DNA from: Heterobasidion occidentale | Lineage: Eukaryota > Basidiomycota > Agaricomycetes > Russulales > Bondarzewiaceae | Assembly (NCBI GenBank): GCA_039111635.1 | Contig: JBCAQO010000010.1 | Coordinates: 1,426,001 to 1,490,000, forward strand | Reading direction: 5' to 3' | DNA: 64,000 bases | Shown here: piece by piece, positions 47,440 through 58,950 of the stretch | How positions within the stretch are numbered: position 1 is the first letter of the stretch | Layout of the letters: each line of letters opens with the position of its first letter | The notes under the pieces: generated by a model | What the model was told of the DNA's origin: nothing | Seen by the model: the letters and a program-made list of their open reading frames with translations, nothing else | The model's database searches: none | Made by a program: the position numbers and the translations under genes

Positions 47440-48579
47440 CTAAGCCTCGCCCAGCATCTGCTTCAGCATCTGCATATACTCCGACCCCACGGAGTCGTCC
47501 GAATCCGTGCCCTGGCTGAGCTCTGCCCACTCCTCCGCGTCCTTCGCCGTCCTCCTCGCCTGGGACGAGACATACAGCGACGCGTCCGGCCCGAGCGGTA
47601 ACCTCAGCGGCAAACGCGCCCGGTCGGGCACTCCCACGACCTGGAGCACCGCGCGCGCGAACTTGTCGACGTCGCCGGGGAGTGGCACGGCCCCGGCCCC
47701 GATGGCCTGGCGCACGCGCCCGGCGGGGCTGGTGGCGTCGTAGGCGGGGTGCGGGGGCACGACGTCGAGGTTCTGGAGGAAGGCGGTCTTGAAGTTGCCG
47801 GGCTCGATGATGATGCCGCGGATGTTCCATTCCGGGGGCATCTCGCGGACGAACGCTTCGGTGAAGCCTTCCAGTGCTGTGATATACAAGCGCACATGGG
47901 ACGTGTTGGTCGATGTCAGTGAGGAGTGCGAGCTTCATATATACGGATATTGGCAGGGAAATGGAAGTCGGGATTACCGAATTTGCCCGCAGAGTAGAAG
48001 CCGGCGCCCGCCTGGCCCACGTAGCCTCCGTAAGACGAGATGTTGACGACGAACCCGCCGTGGCCTTTCGGGTTGACCTCCCTGAAGAACCTGATCGCCT
48101 TGGGACGCGTTCACTTTCGTGACTAGCTAGAATGACCGCGCCACTCACTTCCTTTGTGATATGGACCGGTCCCCAGAACAGCACTTCGACCTGCTTCCTC
48201 GCCGTCTCCTCCGGGATGCCTTCGATCTCTCCCAGCACCGCATAGCCAGCACCGTTGACGACGACGTCCAGGCGATGAAACCTCTGCTCGATCAACGTGA
48301 ATGCCTCTGCGATCTGGGTTGTGTCTGTGACATCGAGAGGCAGCACGACGAGCTGGTCGGGGGAGTACTTCGACTGGAGGTCTGCGAGCGCAGAAGTGTT
48401 GCGCGCCGCAGCAACGACGCGCTCGTTGGCTGCAAGGACGGCGCTGACGAGCGCTTTGCCGATGCCGCTCGAAGATCCTGTGACTATAGGACTAGAGAAG
48501 TCAGAAATTGCGGGCCAGTCAGCGGAAACCAAGGACAGGGCATACCAAACCAAACGCGGGACTCTGTCAAGGTTGTCAT
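47440..48579 (-). CDS. short-chain dehydrogenase/reductase (classical SDR)
   Basis: NAD(P)-dependent oxidoreductase of about 300 residues. The first exon, MTTLTESRVWF, ends at a GTATGC donor, and the next begins VTGSSSGIGKALVSAVLA with the cofactor motif TGSSSGIG. Then RVVAAARNTSALADLQ, VLPLDVTDT, DVVVNGAGYAVLGEIE (NGAG), VNPKGHGGFVVNISSYGGYV, the catalytic GAGFYSAGKFALEGFTEAFV (YxxxK), MPPEWNIRGIIIEPGNFKTA and a C-terminal helix ending MLKQMLGEA. The pattern matches the retinol/17-beta-hydroxysteroid dehydrogenase-like SDRs common in fungi. It is not closely similar to the SDR at 30467-32060 (different cofactor loop and C-terminus). The substrate is unknown. Confidence 0.86.
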
Positions 48580-48925
48580 ATTTGACTCACTTGTGGGAGG
48601 TCTTGGTTGAATAAGTGTAAGTGCACAAGTACAACTTCCTTCAGGCTCAGATGGTGGCGCAGCCACTTGTCAAAGGCGCTCCGGTATGACTATGAGGATC
48701 CAAGTTATTTCCGAAGCACAAAGAGCATCACAGTCACCATAGATGGTGATAGGGTTTAGGCCATATGGAAAGTCGGAGTATCTCAATCTGAACACGAACA
48801 ATATTGATGTCAGGGCGCTAGTAAGCTACATGGAAGAGACGCGCAGGATCCGAAAGGTATCGCCGCAATGGCATATCGCCGATTGCACCGATTTTCTCAC
48901 AAATCGTGGCGAAACCTAAAAAATC
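48580..48925. other. short intergenic region
   Basis: Promoter of the second SDR and 3' flank of the CLN3 gene, both minus strand. No feature seen. Confidence 0.35.
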
Positions 48926-51202
48926 TCAGAGTCCCCTACAGAGCATCTTCCCTCTCCTCACCTGCGCATTACATAGTTCAATCTCTGTTGGCATCGCCAC
49001 CAGCGACGCAATGAGTATGCCTAGGGAGTCCGATAGACCTATAGAGCCGATTTTGAACTCCTTCTCCTGTTTGGCACGTTCGGAGTCTATGCTGGGGTCT
49101 GTTTCACCCTGTTCCTGATTGATACGGTAAAAGACGTTGACGCTGGACAAAAATCAGCAGGATAACGATGTATCAAATGCCGGGATCGACGTACTAGGCC
49201 AACCCCCACATATTCCCACCAGACTTATAAGCAGAAATACCATGAAAACGTTGATGCCCTCTGAAGCGTCAGAAAAGAAGCCAATGGCAGATTCATACGT
49301 GAGAGTCAATAGTATAACCGCTTGAACGACGGCTGGCAAGGACAGGAGCCGCGAAGGAAGTGGGGGTAAGCCAAGCAAATGGTCGAGCGAGAGAGAAAGA
49401 CCGTCGTCTGATAGACCAGCTGCGTGATCGGCGTTAAGACATCAGGCAAACATGAACGAACTCCTGAATTTCATGCATGCGAACCTGCCAAAGGGGATAA
49501 TAGTCTCTGATAGAGTGGATGATGCTACCCAAGATGGGGTGTGAGTCGCCAGATGGGACTGGATAGATCAACGTTGGTGCAATTCCCTTCCGACATATTG
49601 TTCATAAGCGTGACCAAGGATGCGGGCTGAAATAAAGGATTCACCTGATTGATCGTGTATTCAAACTGTCGTTAAGCAGATGGATGAGACGACAGCAAGG
49701 AAGCGAGCTAAGGTTATTGTCTCACTAGATAGACGCAGACTGCGAAGATCGACATAGATTGATCTCAGTATGCGTTGCTACCCCCATATTGCATAGGAAG
49801 AATTCCAAAACCACTCACATAACGGTAGCATGTACCGAAGTAGCAGCGGCTTCGCGAGTCGCCATTTGTCTGCCAGAGACAAAACAGTATCTGTCTTGGA
49901 ATGGGTGAATTGTTCTTGTTCTTGTTCTATCGTGTCCTCATCTGTTGTAGGAAGTGATGAGTAAGGCACAGGTAGGTCTCCATCACTATCACCGTCGTTC
50001 AGCGGAGAAAACGAGACCGAGGTGAAAGCTGAAGGCCGAGGGAGTACGAGGAGATAGGTGAGAGGCGTTATGAAGGGCAGAACCTGTGCATCGATCATCA
50101 GGCCAGTCGATTACGGATATAGGGCTTAAAATCAGGCGTTAGGACTCACTGCAGATAGACCGACACCAACACGAACCCCAAGGCTTCGGACTTCCCACCA
50201 CAGGAACGCGCCCAGCAGTCCAGCAGCACCGGTTCCGGAGGCGAAATAACTGCAAGAGCCTCAGACAAGTGGAGTGAATGAAAGCATTGCTCTCACCCGA
50301 CGCTATGTCCGCCGACAGACGGTGGATGATACGTCGTCGATAGTTGAAGGAAGGTCAATTCACCCAAGCCTATCGCCGATGAAACCTGTAGATCAGTGCA
50401 ACGATTTGACGCACGGCTCTCTCACCTGAAGAGAACGAAGCAAAACTGATGCCCAGGAGCCGGGCTGGCAAGCTCTCAAAGGCCGCCACAACCTAAACAA
50501 GATTGTTGGCGTAGATCAACTCGCGTTTTGGAACGAAACTTACAATCATGCCTGCAACGGACAAGGTACAACATCCGAACAGACGACGTGCGTAGTGTAT
50601 CCGGCCTTTCAAAATAGGGCCACCCGATCTTGGCAAGAAGCGCAGGAGCAATATTACAGAATAGTATGATACCCTTCGGTGTGGATGTAGGTACTAAGTC
50701 TAAAGCTGCTGATAATATGATCACATATAATACTACAGAGCATTAGCGTTAACGTGAAGTCAGAGCGGTCAAGACCAACGTACCATTGTTGATTACCCCG
50801 AAAAGAAAGAAAGATACACCTAACCTGAGCAGGAGGCCTGGTTTTTCTGGAGTAATTTCGAGCTATGTCAGCAACAACGGCGAGGGTATGAACATTAAAA
50901 GGCAAATAATTGAAAATAAATAAAGAGCAGGGAGTATGAAGGCACCCGAATCGTCGGAAGCCAGTTCGTGGGCACTTTCTAGCTTCAGTTGCCTGGGGTT
51001 TGAAGCTCTGATTTCAGAGTAGTATGTACAACGGCTCACCTGTTGCTACATCTGAAGTCATATCTCTCGCAAACAAAAGAGAGCTACTCTGGTCGGTACC
51101 ACTGACATCCTCATGATACGCCTCGGTCATAGTAGATTGTGAGCGGATGTCACGGAGCGCGTGTACTTCAACTTGATCAAATGAGTGTAAGGCTGGTACC
51201 AT
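48926..51202 (-). CDS. BTN1: CLN3/Btn1 family vacuolar membrane protein (battenin)
   Basis: Multi-pass membrane protein of the lysosome/vacuole, implicated in luminal pH and amino-acid homeostasis. Conserved blocks on the minus strand: TPEKPGLLLRLGVSFFLFGV-INN (first segment), YVIILSAALDLVPTSTPKGI then LFCNIAPALLAKIGWPYF, LGELTFLQLSTTYHPPSVGG, YFASGTGAAGLLGAFLWWEV, LPFITPLTYLLVLPRP, a hydrophilic loop with DEDTIEQEQEQF, LRYMLPL, LLGLPPLPSRLLSLPAVVQA, VFMVFLLISLVGICGG, and EKEFKIGSIGLSDSLGILI, which matches the C-terminal family signature. The 5' end is uncertain: I took the ATG at 51202 (MVPALHSFDQVEVHALRD), but the junctions between it and the first membrane segment are unresolved. The stop at 48926 could shift if a last intron is used. 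Confidence 0.82.
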
Positions 51203-51418
51203 ACGGCATTCAGCGTCACTAAGTAGGGATGCGTAGAGTGTATGATGACTGCGTGTTAGCGTGTTAGCCTGAGGCCGAGAGAAAGAGAGTGGATGAGAGC
51301 CGAGTGCGGCGAAGTCTCGGCAAACCGGTTCATGACGTAAATAGTTCGCACCCTGCTTTTACCCGGCTTCTGGCAGCTTGACCAGCACCCGTCATACTCA
51401 AATTCTTCATAGGACTCC
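51203..51418. promoter_or_regulatory. divergent promoter between CLN3 and DBP4
   Basis: Only 216 bases separate the two start codons, so both genes must share a compact bidirectional promoter. A duplicated GCGTGTTA lies at about 51251-51266. Confidence 0.45.
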
Positions 51419-54259
51419 ATGGCACCACAAGCTGGCCCTTCACGGCCGCATAAAGGACAAAAAAAAAGCGGCAAAACAAAACCTTCTGTGCGCTCTTCAA
51501 AAGTGAAGAAAGTCTCGGAGAAGCAGCAGATAGAAGCACTGGAACGAGCAGTGGAACAATTTGTGTGTTTATCACCTCCATATCATTGCATTCAAACACT
51601 CATTAACACAGTTGTGAGATTAGAATGTGAATGATGATCTCAAAGCATTCGCAGACTTGCCTATATCAGATCTGACAAAGAGAGGTGTGTGCCTGTGCTG
51701 TGAAATGATCCCATGCTCAGCTCGTCCGCAGGTCTGAAGAAAGCCTTCTTTGTTGATATGACCGAGATTCAGGCCAAAAGTTTCCCTGTATCACTGAAAG
51801 GAAAAGACGTATTAGGTGCCGCAAGGACCGGCAGTGGTAAAACCCTCGCTTTCCTCGTACCCGTTTTAGAGATTCTGTACAGGAGAAAATGGGGCCCGCA
51901 AGATGGTTTGGGTGCTTTGGTCATCTCGCCTACACGCGAATTGGTGTGTTTCTAGTCCAGCATCGAGCTATGTCATGTTACCAATCTTGGCTAGGCTGTC
52001 CAAATTTTTGAGGTTCTGCGGTCAATTGGCGGATATCATAGCTTCTCCGCCGGTCTTGTCATTGGAGGCAAAAATCTTAAAGACGAACGAGATCGTTTGT
52101 CACGAATGAATATTTTGGTAGCGACGCCAGGACGGTTACTCCAGCACATGGACCAGACCATCGGTTTCGAAAGCGACAATCTCCAGCTGCTTGGTGCGTA
52201 TTGCCTATTCCACTTCGGTCATCGATAGCATATACTCATCTATATTCAAGTCCTTGATGAAGCCGATAGAATTCTGGACATGGGATTCTCCCGGACATTG
52301 TCTGCTCTCCTTTCCCATCTTCCGAAATCACGCCAAACACTCCTGTTCTCCGCAACACAAACACAATCCGTCGCTGACCTTGCCCGCCTCTCCCTCAAAG
52401 ATCCCGTTTACATCAATGCCCAAGCTGATTCATCTCAGGATGAGCACGAAGGTCACCTCGCTATACCAAAAGGTCTTGAACAACACTATGTTGTGACGAC
52501 ACTCGAGAAAAAATTGGACGTCCTGTGGAGCTTCATCAAGACTCACCTCCAACACAAAACACTTGTATTCATGTCGAGTTCGAAGCAAGTTCGGTTCGTG
52601 TTCGAGACGTTCAAAAGGATGCATCCTGGCGTGCCGCTTCTTCACCTGTACGGGAAGCAGAAGCAGATGACGCGGCTGCAGACGTTCAATCGGTTTACAA
52701 CCATGCAGCACGCAGTCCTGTTCGCAACAGATATTGCTGCGCGTGGGTTGGACTTCCCTTCGATTGATTGGGTCGTCCAAGTTGACGCACCAGAAGATGC
52801 TGAGACCTACGTGCATCGGGTCGGACGCACTGCCAGGTACCAGAGTAACGGCAAGGGTTTATTACTTTTGCTACCGAGTGAGGAAGAAGGCATGACAGCG
52901 GCTCTGAAGAACAAGGGAGTTGATGTTGCAAAGATCAAGATTCGGGGTAGCAAGACTCAGAGCATTGAGAACCAGTTGCAGAATCTTGCATTCCAGGATC
53001 CAGACATCAAATACCTTGGACAAAGAGTAAGCTTTCGCATTTGCTCAGTTATAGTTATCCAGACTGACCATGGTGTCTAGGCATTTGTGTCGTACTTGCG
53101 CTCTATTCATCTACAGAAGGATAAGTCGATATTCAAGGTCTCCGAGCTTCCCGCGGATGAGTTTGCAGCTTCGCTTGGCCTTCCTGGTACGCCGAAGATC
53201 AAGTTTCTGAGCAAAGAGAAGGCGAAAGAAAAAAAGAATGCTTCGCGTGTAGCAGCTGCGTTGCAGGCAGAGATTAGCAAAGAGCGGGGAATACCCGCTG
53301 CAGACGAAGAAGATAGCGAAGAGAGTGAAGAAGAGTCAAGTGAAGCAGAGGAAGACGACGAACCTGTTGAGGTGGACGAAGATATACCGCTTCCAGCTGA
53401 GCTTAAACGGGAACAAAAGGTAAGACCTATGCATCATATTCATTCGCCACAATACTTATGCCTTAATGCATGATAGTCTAACAGCGTCCGCACGAAGTAC
53501 GACCGTATGTTCCAACGTAAAAATCAAAATATCCTGTCCAAGCATTACAACAAGCTCGTTGATCATTCTTTGGATGCAACTGCTGAAGACGGCGGTGACG
53601 ACGACTTCATCACTCTTAAGCGGGCGGATCATGATCTCCCAGGAGATGATGGGCAGCCTGCATCCAGCCACTTATCGAAGCGTAAATTGAAGATGGGCGA
53701 GAGCAAGCGCGCCATGCTCAAGTTTAAGGGCGTGCCGACGCGTATAGTGTTCGATGACGAAGGTCAAGGACACGAGATCTACGAGATGAAGGATGTCGAT
53801 GAGGTGTTTGGAGATGCGGGCGAAGGAGATGTGCTGGAGGCCGGACGGAGGTTCGTTGAGGGTGAAAGAGGGAAGATGAAAGAGGCGGATGTGAAAGACA
53901 AGGAAGAAGCCAAGGAGAAAAAGAAGGAGAAAAAGCGCAAAAGAAAGGAGCGGGAGCGTGAGGTATGCCGTGGAGTGCTTTGTTCTGAAGTTCGCTGTTA
54001 ACCTTTTGATGCGCAGAACAACTTCGAGGATCACGATGGAGCAGGTCCCGCCGTTGCGCCGTTGGACGAAGATGACGGCTATGTTTCCCCAACCTTCGAG
54101 TTTTCTTCAAAATCGGATGACGACGAATCAGAGATGGCGCCTCCACCGGCCAAGCGTAATAAGCACAACAAAAAACCTTCAATATCTGGAAAACTATTGC
54201 CTTCTACGTTAGATGAAGAAGAAGAGCTAGCGCTGCAGATGTTACGCAGAGGACGGTAG
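51419..54259 (+). CDS. DBP4: DEAD-box ATP-dependent RNA helicase DBP4 (Hca4/DDX10)
   Basis: Nucleolar helicase needed for U14 snoRNA release and 18S rRNA maturation. About eight exons. The basic N-terminus is [19 protein letters not shown]. The Q-motif region reads [19 protein letters not shown]. Helicase motifs: AARTGSGKT (I), SPTREL (Ia), [10 protein letters not shown] (Ib), [13 protein letters not shown] (II, DEAD), LLFSAT (III), [19 protein letters not shown] (IV), [14 protein letters not shown] (V), [20 protein letters not shown] (VI). After the core comes the family-specific block [20 protein letters not shown] then [25 protein letters not shown], and an acidic stretch with [20 protein letters not shown]. 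The C-terminus is Lys/Glu-rich and ends MLRRGR. The post-core block distinguishes DBP4 from other DEAD-box proteins. Confidence 0.93.
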
Positions 54260-54962
54260 CCTCCATTGTGGTGAGTGAGCATTGTTCAGCATTCCAATTG
54301 TCAATGACGGTTCGAGACGACAGTGTCGCACCTTTGCATACGTTCCGTGACCGAGCCAACTCCAAAGTAGGTGACCTGGCATTGATTTCGCTTGAGTGCA
54401 CGTAGTCAACGTGTGGAATCTGGTATAATCGATTTGATTGAATTGATAAATTGTGATATGCGAACAGTCATTTGTCGGGTTGTCCCTATCGACACTTTCA
54501 GGTTACAAACTGACGGCCTTGCATCGATTTCAATAGAAAATTGGCGCGCATCATTGCTGCGGTCAATGGAAGATTGTCTAATTCAAGGCAGTGCATCTCC
54601 CGCGTTCATAGAAAGTCGGCCCTAGCATCCGTTCCGAGACTTTTACCTCTAGCCTACCACAGGAGGTATTGGTGGCAAGTCTCAAATTTAGCTATTTACG
54701 GAGTCTTGTCCGCATCTGGCGGGAGCGTACTGCTTTGTGGTGCACCGCCTATTTGGATATCGACAAATTTGGTGCGTTTTCACCTGGGCGCCTACATTCA
54801 CTGGTTCGATTTTACGCGGCTTGTATCTCACGCATCTGTGTCCACTGCCTTTGGGCGCCGTGTCAACGTAACAAGGCAAGCTCGCGTATTGTCTTCCGTC
54901 GCTACCACCCACGTATTTAACGGTCGTCTTGCTTGTTCCATGTGTTGACTCTCTCCTCGGTC
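54260..54962. promoter_or_regulatory. upstream region of Clp1-like copy B
   Basis: 3' flank of DBP4 and 5' region of copy B. GTATTTAA at about 54913-54920 lies 43 bases before the ATG and is shared with copy C. Short frames here lack motifs. Confidence 0.4.
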
Positions 54963-56099
54963 ATGGTTGTTCATTACACTCATACTTATCAGCTCATCCA
55001 CCAGCACCAGCCATTGTCGCGAAGTCATCGGGGCACCCGAATCGTTAGGACTAAACCAGACTCGAGGGCTCATTCTTATTATTTTTGCTGCTCGCCGTTC
55101 CTTAGACGCTCTAGTCCTCGTAGAGTCAAGATCTATCCACCCATACCCAGCTTCGTCTTCCCGCCCCCGTGGATCATCAAACCTGCTTCCTTTCATCCCG
55201 ACAATCTTGACGTTCTTGTTGCAGCTGATCCTTCTCTGGATAAAATGACTTTGGCAGCTATCCGCACCTACCTCCAAGGGAGATCCATTAGGTACGTCAT
55301 TATCCTTGTCAGCGTCGTTGCCCTCCATCGAACCATCCTGATATAATCGACATCAAATAGGATGCTGGCGGCGTGCAAACAGACGCGCCTCGGTCAAACT
55401 AGTGATCCTCTGCCTTCCTCATGGCCAATATCAGTGCCATCCGACATGCTTTTCGACGCCCCTACACATATCCTCGATGTCGGCGTGTCTTCGTCGCCGT
55501 CGTCAAATCAATCTCCGTTATCCAAAAATCAACGTTCCATGATTGCCGTGCATGGCGTTCTTTTCGCCGTGAACTGCTTAAGCCTCCCTGTATTGCCACC
55601 GCCAAGCCAACATCCGACATCCGTCGATCCCACTCAATCGTCTTTATCTGATTCGTCATCTTCCACACAGCTCATCCATATTCCTGTTGTCCAAATCGAC
55701 GTACCTCACCCTCCCTCCATCTTCCATCTGCGCAGTTTCTTCTACTGGACATCTTTCAGTCATCTATATGCCGCCTTGATCCCAAAGAAAAGCTTTGATG
55801 CACTGAGCGGCTCGCTAGGACCTTGGATACGTCAGAGTAGTAAAGCAGCTGCGATGAAGACCTTGAAGCTGATTCGGGCACATATGAGCCTTCTGACGAC
55901 CGACCGCGAGCCTATCCTACAGACTTTAGCGTCCATACGGGGACTTTGCGACACGATGCGCATCCTTGGTGTGAAGAATCCTTTGTTATGGTCTAACATG
56001 AGCTCGTTCTGGAGTGTCTGTTGGCAGGCACTCAGTAGGAAAGATGGTAGGACGTTTGACGACATCGCAGCCCGACTTATTTTGTCCTCTGTTGACTAA
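54963..56099 (+). CDS. Clp1-like protein, copy B
   Basis: Two exons (54963-55291, 55361-56099) give 355 residues. The N-terminus, MVVHYTHTYQLIHQ, and the block YPPIPSFVFPPPWIIKP are closely matched in copy C (MVVHFTHIADLV; PPVPHYIFPPPWILKP). After the intron: RMLAACKQTRLGQT, THILDVGVSSSP (the position of THVLALYCP in copy A), MIAVHGVLFAVNCLSLPVLP, IHIPVVQIDVPHPPSIFHLR-SFFYW, IRAHMSLLTTDREPIL, LASIRGLCDTMRILGVKNPL and LLWSNMSSFWSVCWQALSRK. The intron interrupts an Arg codon at the same place as in copy C. The family is inferred from the HxVxFAxNCxxLPxLP core and the C-terminal LGVxxxLLWS block. Role as for copy A; specific function unknown. Confidence 0.72.
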
Positions 56100-57333
56100 G
56101 TCATCCCACACCAAATTGGTGAAAGCAGTGGTGACAACAGTGCGACAGTGTTCTTTTGTTCTCCTTCCCTTGATTCATGCCTCGTATTTATCGACTTCAT
56201 GTCGCTTCCTTCTCAATACGTCTACTAGTCACTCATCGCAGCACAAATCTTGCGGAGAACTATCTTTGGTAAACACCATTCCCAGGGATGTGTTCTTATA
56301 ACTAGTTTTGTACTTCCCTGTTGTCCCTTTGGACCTATACCCGCACATAGTATGCTTGCGTTGTATCGATCATGGTTCTGCACACAACATCTCCCAATTG
56401 TAGCCTATGCATAATTCCCATGGATCTTGACTAGCTTGACTGGTTGACCGGTTTAATTTAATATTTTGTTGATGAGCTAAGCAATTAAAGCGATATTTAA
56501 CCTGCCCTTATCGGCATCCTTGGACTCTGACATTGTTCTGAGTCGTCTATGGCACACTCTACCACTACGTCTAGCCTGGTGATAGAGTCCAGGAGCCAAA
56601 CATCACGGTTTCAAGGCTTACATTTGCCGTTGTGAATCGTTCTGCTCTCTGTCCACCCGATAGTGGTCTTGGCGGCAGCACTCACCCACAGATTTCGCTT
56701 AGTGTTCAATTCACGACAGCCATTCGACTTCTTGACCATAACATGGGTGCAGCCTTGTTCACTCGGCCACCCTCTCATCAATCATCGCAATACATTCCTT
56801 CTATACGCATATGTATACGATGGCACAAACGCAAACAAGCCTTACATTGTCCAACTCGCGCTTGTTCCTGTCTTTGTATCTGAACAAATGCCGGCTCACT
56901 CTCTTGTCGATGCCGGCATTATTCTCAAGACATGGCGCAGATGTCTCTACATCAAGATAGGATCCTTAACTTCCTTCGATTTTCTTGTTCAACGAACTTC
57001 CATAGTCTCGTCTTTCGCGAAGAGTCCACTCTAGCTACCTGGGATTCTCACTTGCAAAAGGTTGAGGTTTTACTGAAGAACACTGTCGGTACGGGCCCCT
57101 TCCATACCCACGCACATCTACCATCTGTCTGCTCAGCTCGCCCTCTAGCAAATTAGCCGCGCTTGTATAGCCTTTGGATCAGGGCACTGCAATTCCCGGC
57201 ATCTGTGTGATCGCTTATTGTCTCAACCGACTGAGATTTCTCGCCACGCTAACCTGCTGCGTATTTAAGCCACATATCTCCTCACTTTCATCAGCCACGT
57301 ACACTTTAATATCCACGAGGACACTTTTCAAGC
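56100..57333. promoter_or_regulatory. upstream region of Clp1-like copy C
   Basis: 1.2 kb between copies B and C. GTATTTAA at about 57261-57268 precedes the copy C start by about 65 bases. Frames at 56632-56883 and 56663-57034 overlap and lack motifs. No transposon or repeat that could explain the duplication was seen. Confidence 0.35.
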
Positions 57334-58507
57334 ATGGTCGTCCATTTTACGCATATCGCCGACCTTGTCCAGAACAACAGACCTCCACGCTCGACCAGAG
57401 CCACAGCCAGGTCCAAGCCCAACTCGAAGGCCCACCTATATTATTACACCTGTCATTATTTGACGGGAAGACGCACCCGCGCCACAGCACGTAAAGGTCC
57501 AGAATATCCGCCTGTTCCCCACTACATCTTCCCACCCCCATGGATTCTAAAACCAGAAACAAATTACACTAGGATGGACGTCGTTGTCAGCCGTTTGCTG
57601 GACGCCGCGGCTACCCTCGAAGGCGGCGACTTCTTCCTGGGACCCTGCAGGTGCGCCACGAGTCCCTATCTCACCTCTGGTGGCTTCATGTCGTCCTACA
57701 CTATACTCCTCCAGGCTTCGACTGGCATGCGCTGCCACACAACTCGGCGAATACCCCGAAGGACCCCCGCCCGCGTCGATCCTCGCCACCGTGCCTATCC
57801 CGCATGCCGCCGTTCGGCCCACGCACGTCCTCGCAGTCCCGTACCTCCCGCTTCCGTCTCCCGGACATCCTTCCCCGAAAAAGAAGCACCACCTCCTCCC
57901 CATACACGACACCCTCTTTCTCGCCAACTGCTCCAGCCTGCCCGCCCTCCCGCGCGCGACGCTGAGCCCGCTGCCCCTCGCGCCGACCGAGGTCCAGCCC
58001 GAGCCCCGCCGCTCCCTCTACACGCGCTCCGACTTCCGCCTCTTCCGCCTCCCCGTCGTCCGCCTCGAGGTCCTCAGCCCGGACTCCTTCCGCATCCTGC
58101 GCGACTTCTTCTACAAGCCGAACTACTGCGTCGTCTACGTCAAGCTCCTCGGCCCCGGGCCCTTCGCCGCGCTCAAGGGCGCGCTCAACCCCTACCTCGA
58201 GGGCATCTCCCTCGATTTCGTCGTCGAGCGCGCGCTGCGCGTCATCACTGCCTACCTGATGAGCGGCGACCGCAAGGAGGTCCTGGCGACGCTCGTGTCC
58301 ATCCGCCTGCTCTGCCACACGATGCTCGAGCTCGGCATCATGCACAGGGCGCTCTGGAGCTCGCTCGACTTGTACTGGGACGTCCTCTGGCAGATCTTGT
58401 GCGAGAAAGACGGCAGGACTGAGAGCGAGCTGGCCTCGAATCGCCAGCCGGGACCGCGTCTAGCTCTCTTAGACTTGCTCGCTCCTGCTGAAGACAAACG
58501 CGTTTGA
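57334..58507 (+). CDS. Clp1-like protein, copy C
   Basis: Two exons (57334-57650, 57715-58507) give 369 residues. After MVVHFTHIADLVQNN and a basic stretch comes HYIFPPPWILKPETN, then across the intron RLRLACAATQLGEYPEG, THVLAVPYLPLPSPGHPSPK, LLPIHDTLFLANCSSLPALP, FRLFRLPVVRLEVLSPDSF-RILRDFFY, LISAYLMSGDRKEVLAT in pattern (read here as VITAYLMSGDRKEVLAT), LVSIRLLCHTMLELGI and ALWSSLDLYWDVLWQILCEK. It shares the DGRT motif after this block with copy B (KDGRTFDD; KDGRTESE). The second exon is markedly more G/C-rich than copy B at third positions, although the two encode related proteins. A longer frame through the intron (to 58422) is a shadow without family motifs. Confidence 0.75.
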
Positions 58508-58950
58508 GTTCTGAGTCGCCGTTGATTGGTCGCGCTGGACCCTCGTCCTCCATGTTGAATGTTCTATGTTTGAATAAATTTGAAATCAATGGCCGACGTG
58601 ATCAATCACCGCACTGCAAGGATCGTCCTGTGTACAGAATAAATGGATGCACGCTATAGTATTGCCTGTTCTAATCGATAGTTACAAATGAGGGGTACAA
58701 AGATCTAAAAGGTACAATAAAGAACACAAAACATCGCACCCGACCAGGCGTGTGTACTGCACATACAGAACCAAAATTAGGGGTGTACGATACTACGGGT
58801 GCGCGCGAAACAACAACATGCGGGTGGCTCAACATGACATGGACACGGACAGCGAATAGCGACATAAACAGCGAGGCAAAACATCGAAAATCGACAAGAG
58901 AAAACACAGACCAGAACAGAACGGAATAGCGATCCATCTCCAGGCGCCCG
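58508..58950. other. convergent intergenic region
   Basis: 3' flanks of Clp1-like copy C (+) and the zinc-cluster factor (-). No feature seen. Confidence 0.4.

Noticed and set aside
57334..58422. 362-codon frame reading straight through the copy C intron
   Set aside because: Past 57650 it turns into Arg/Pro/Ala-rich text, while the spliced frame restores the Clp1-like core.
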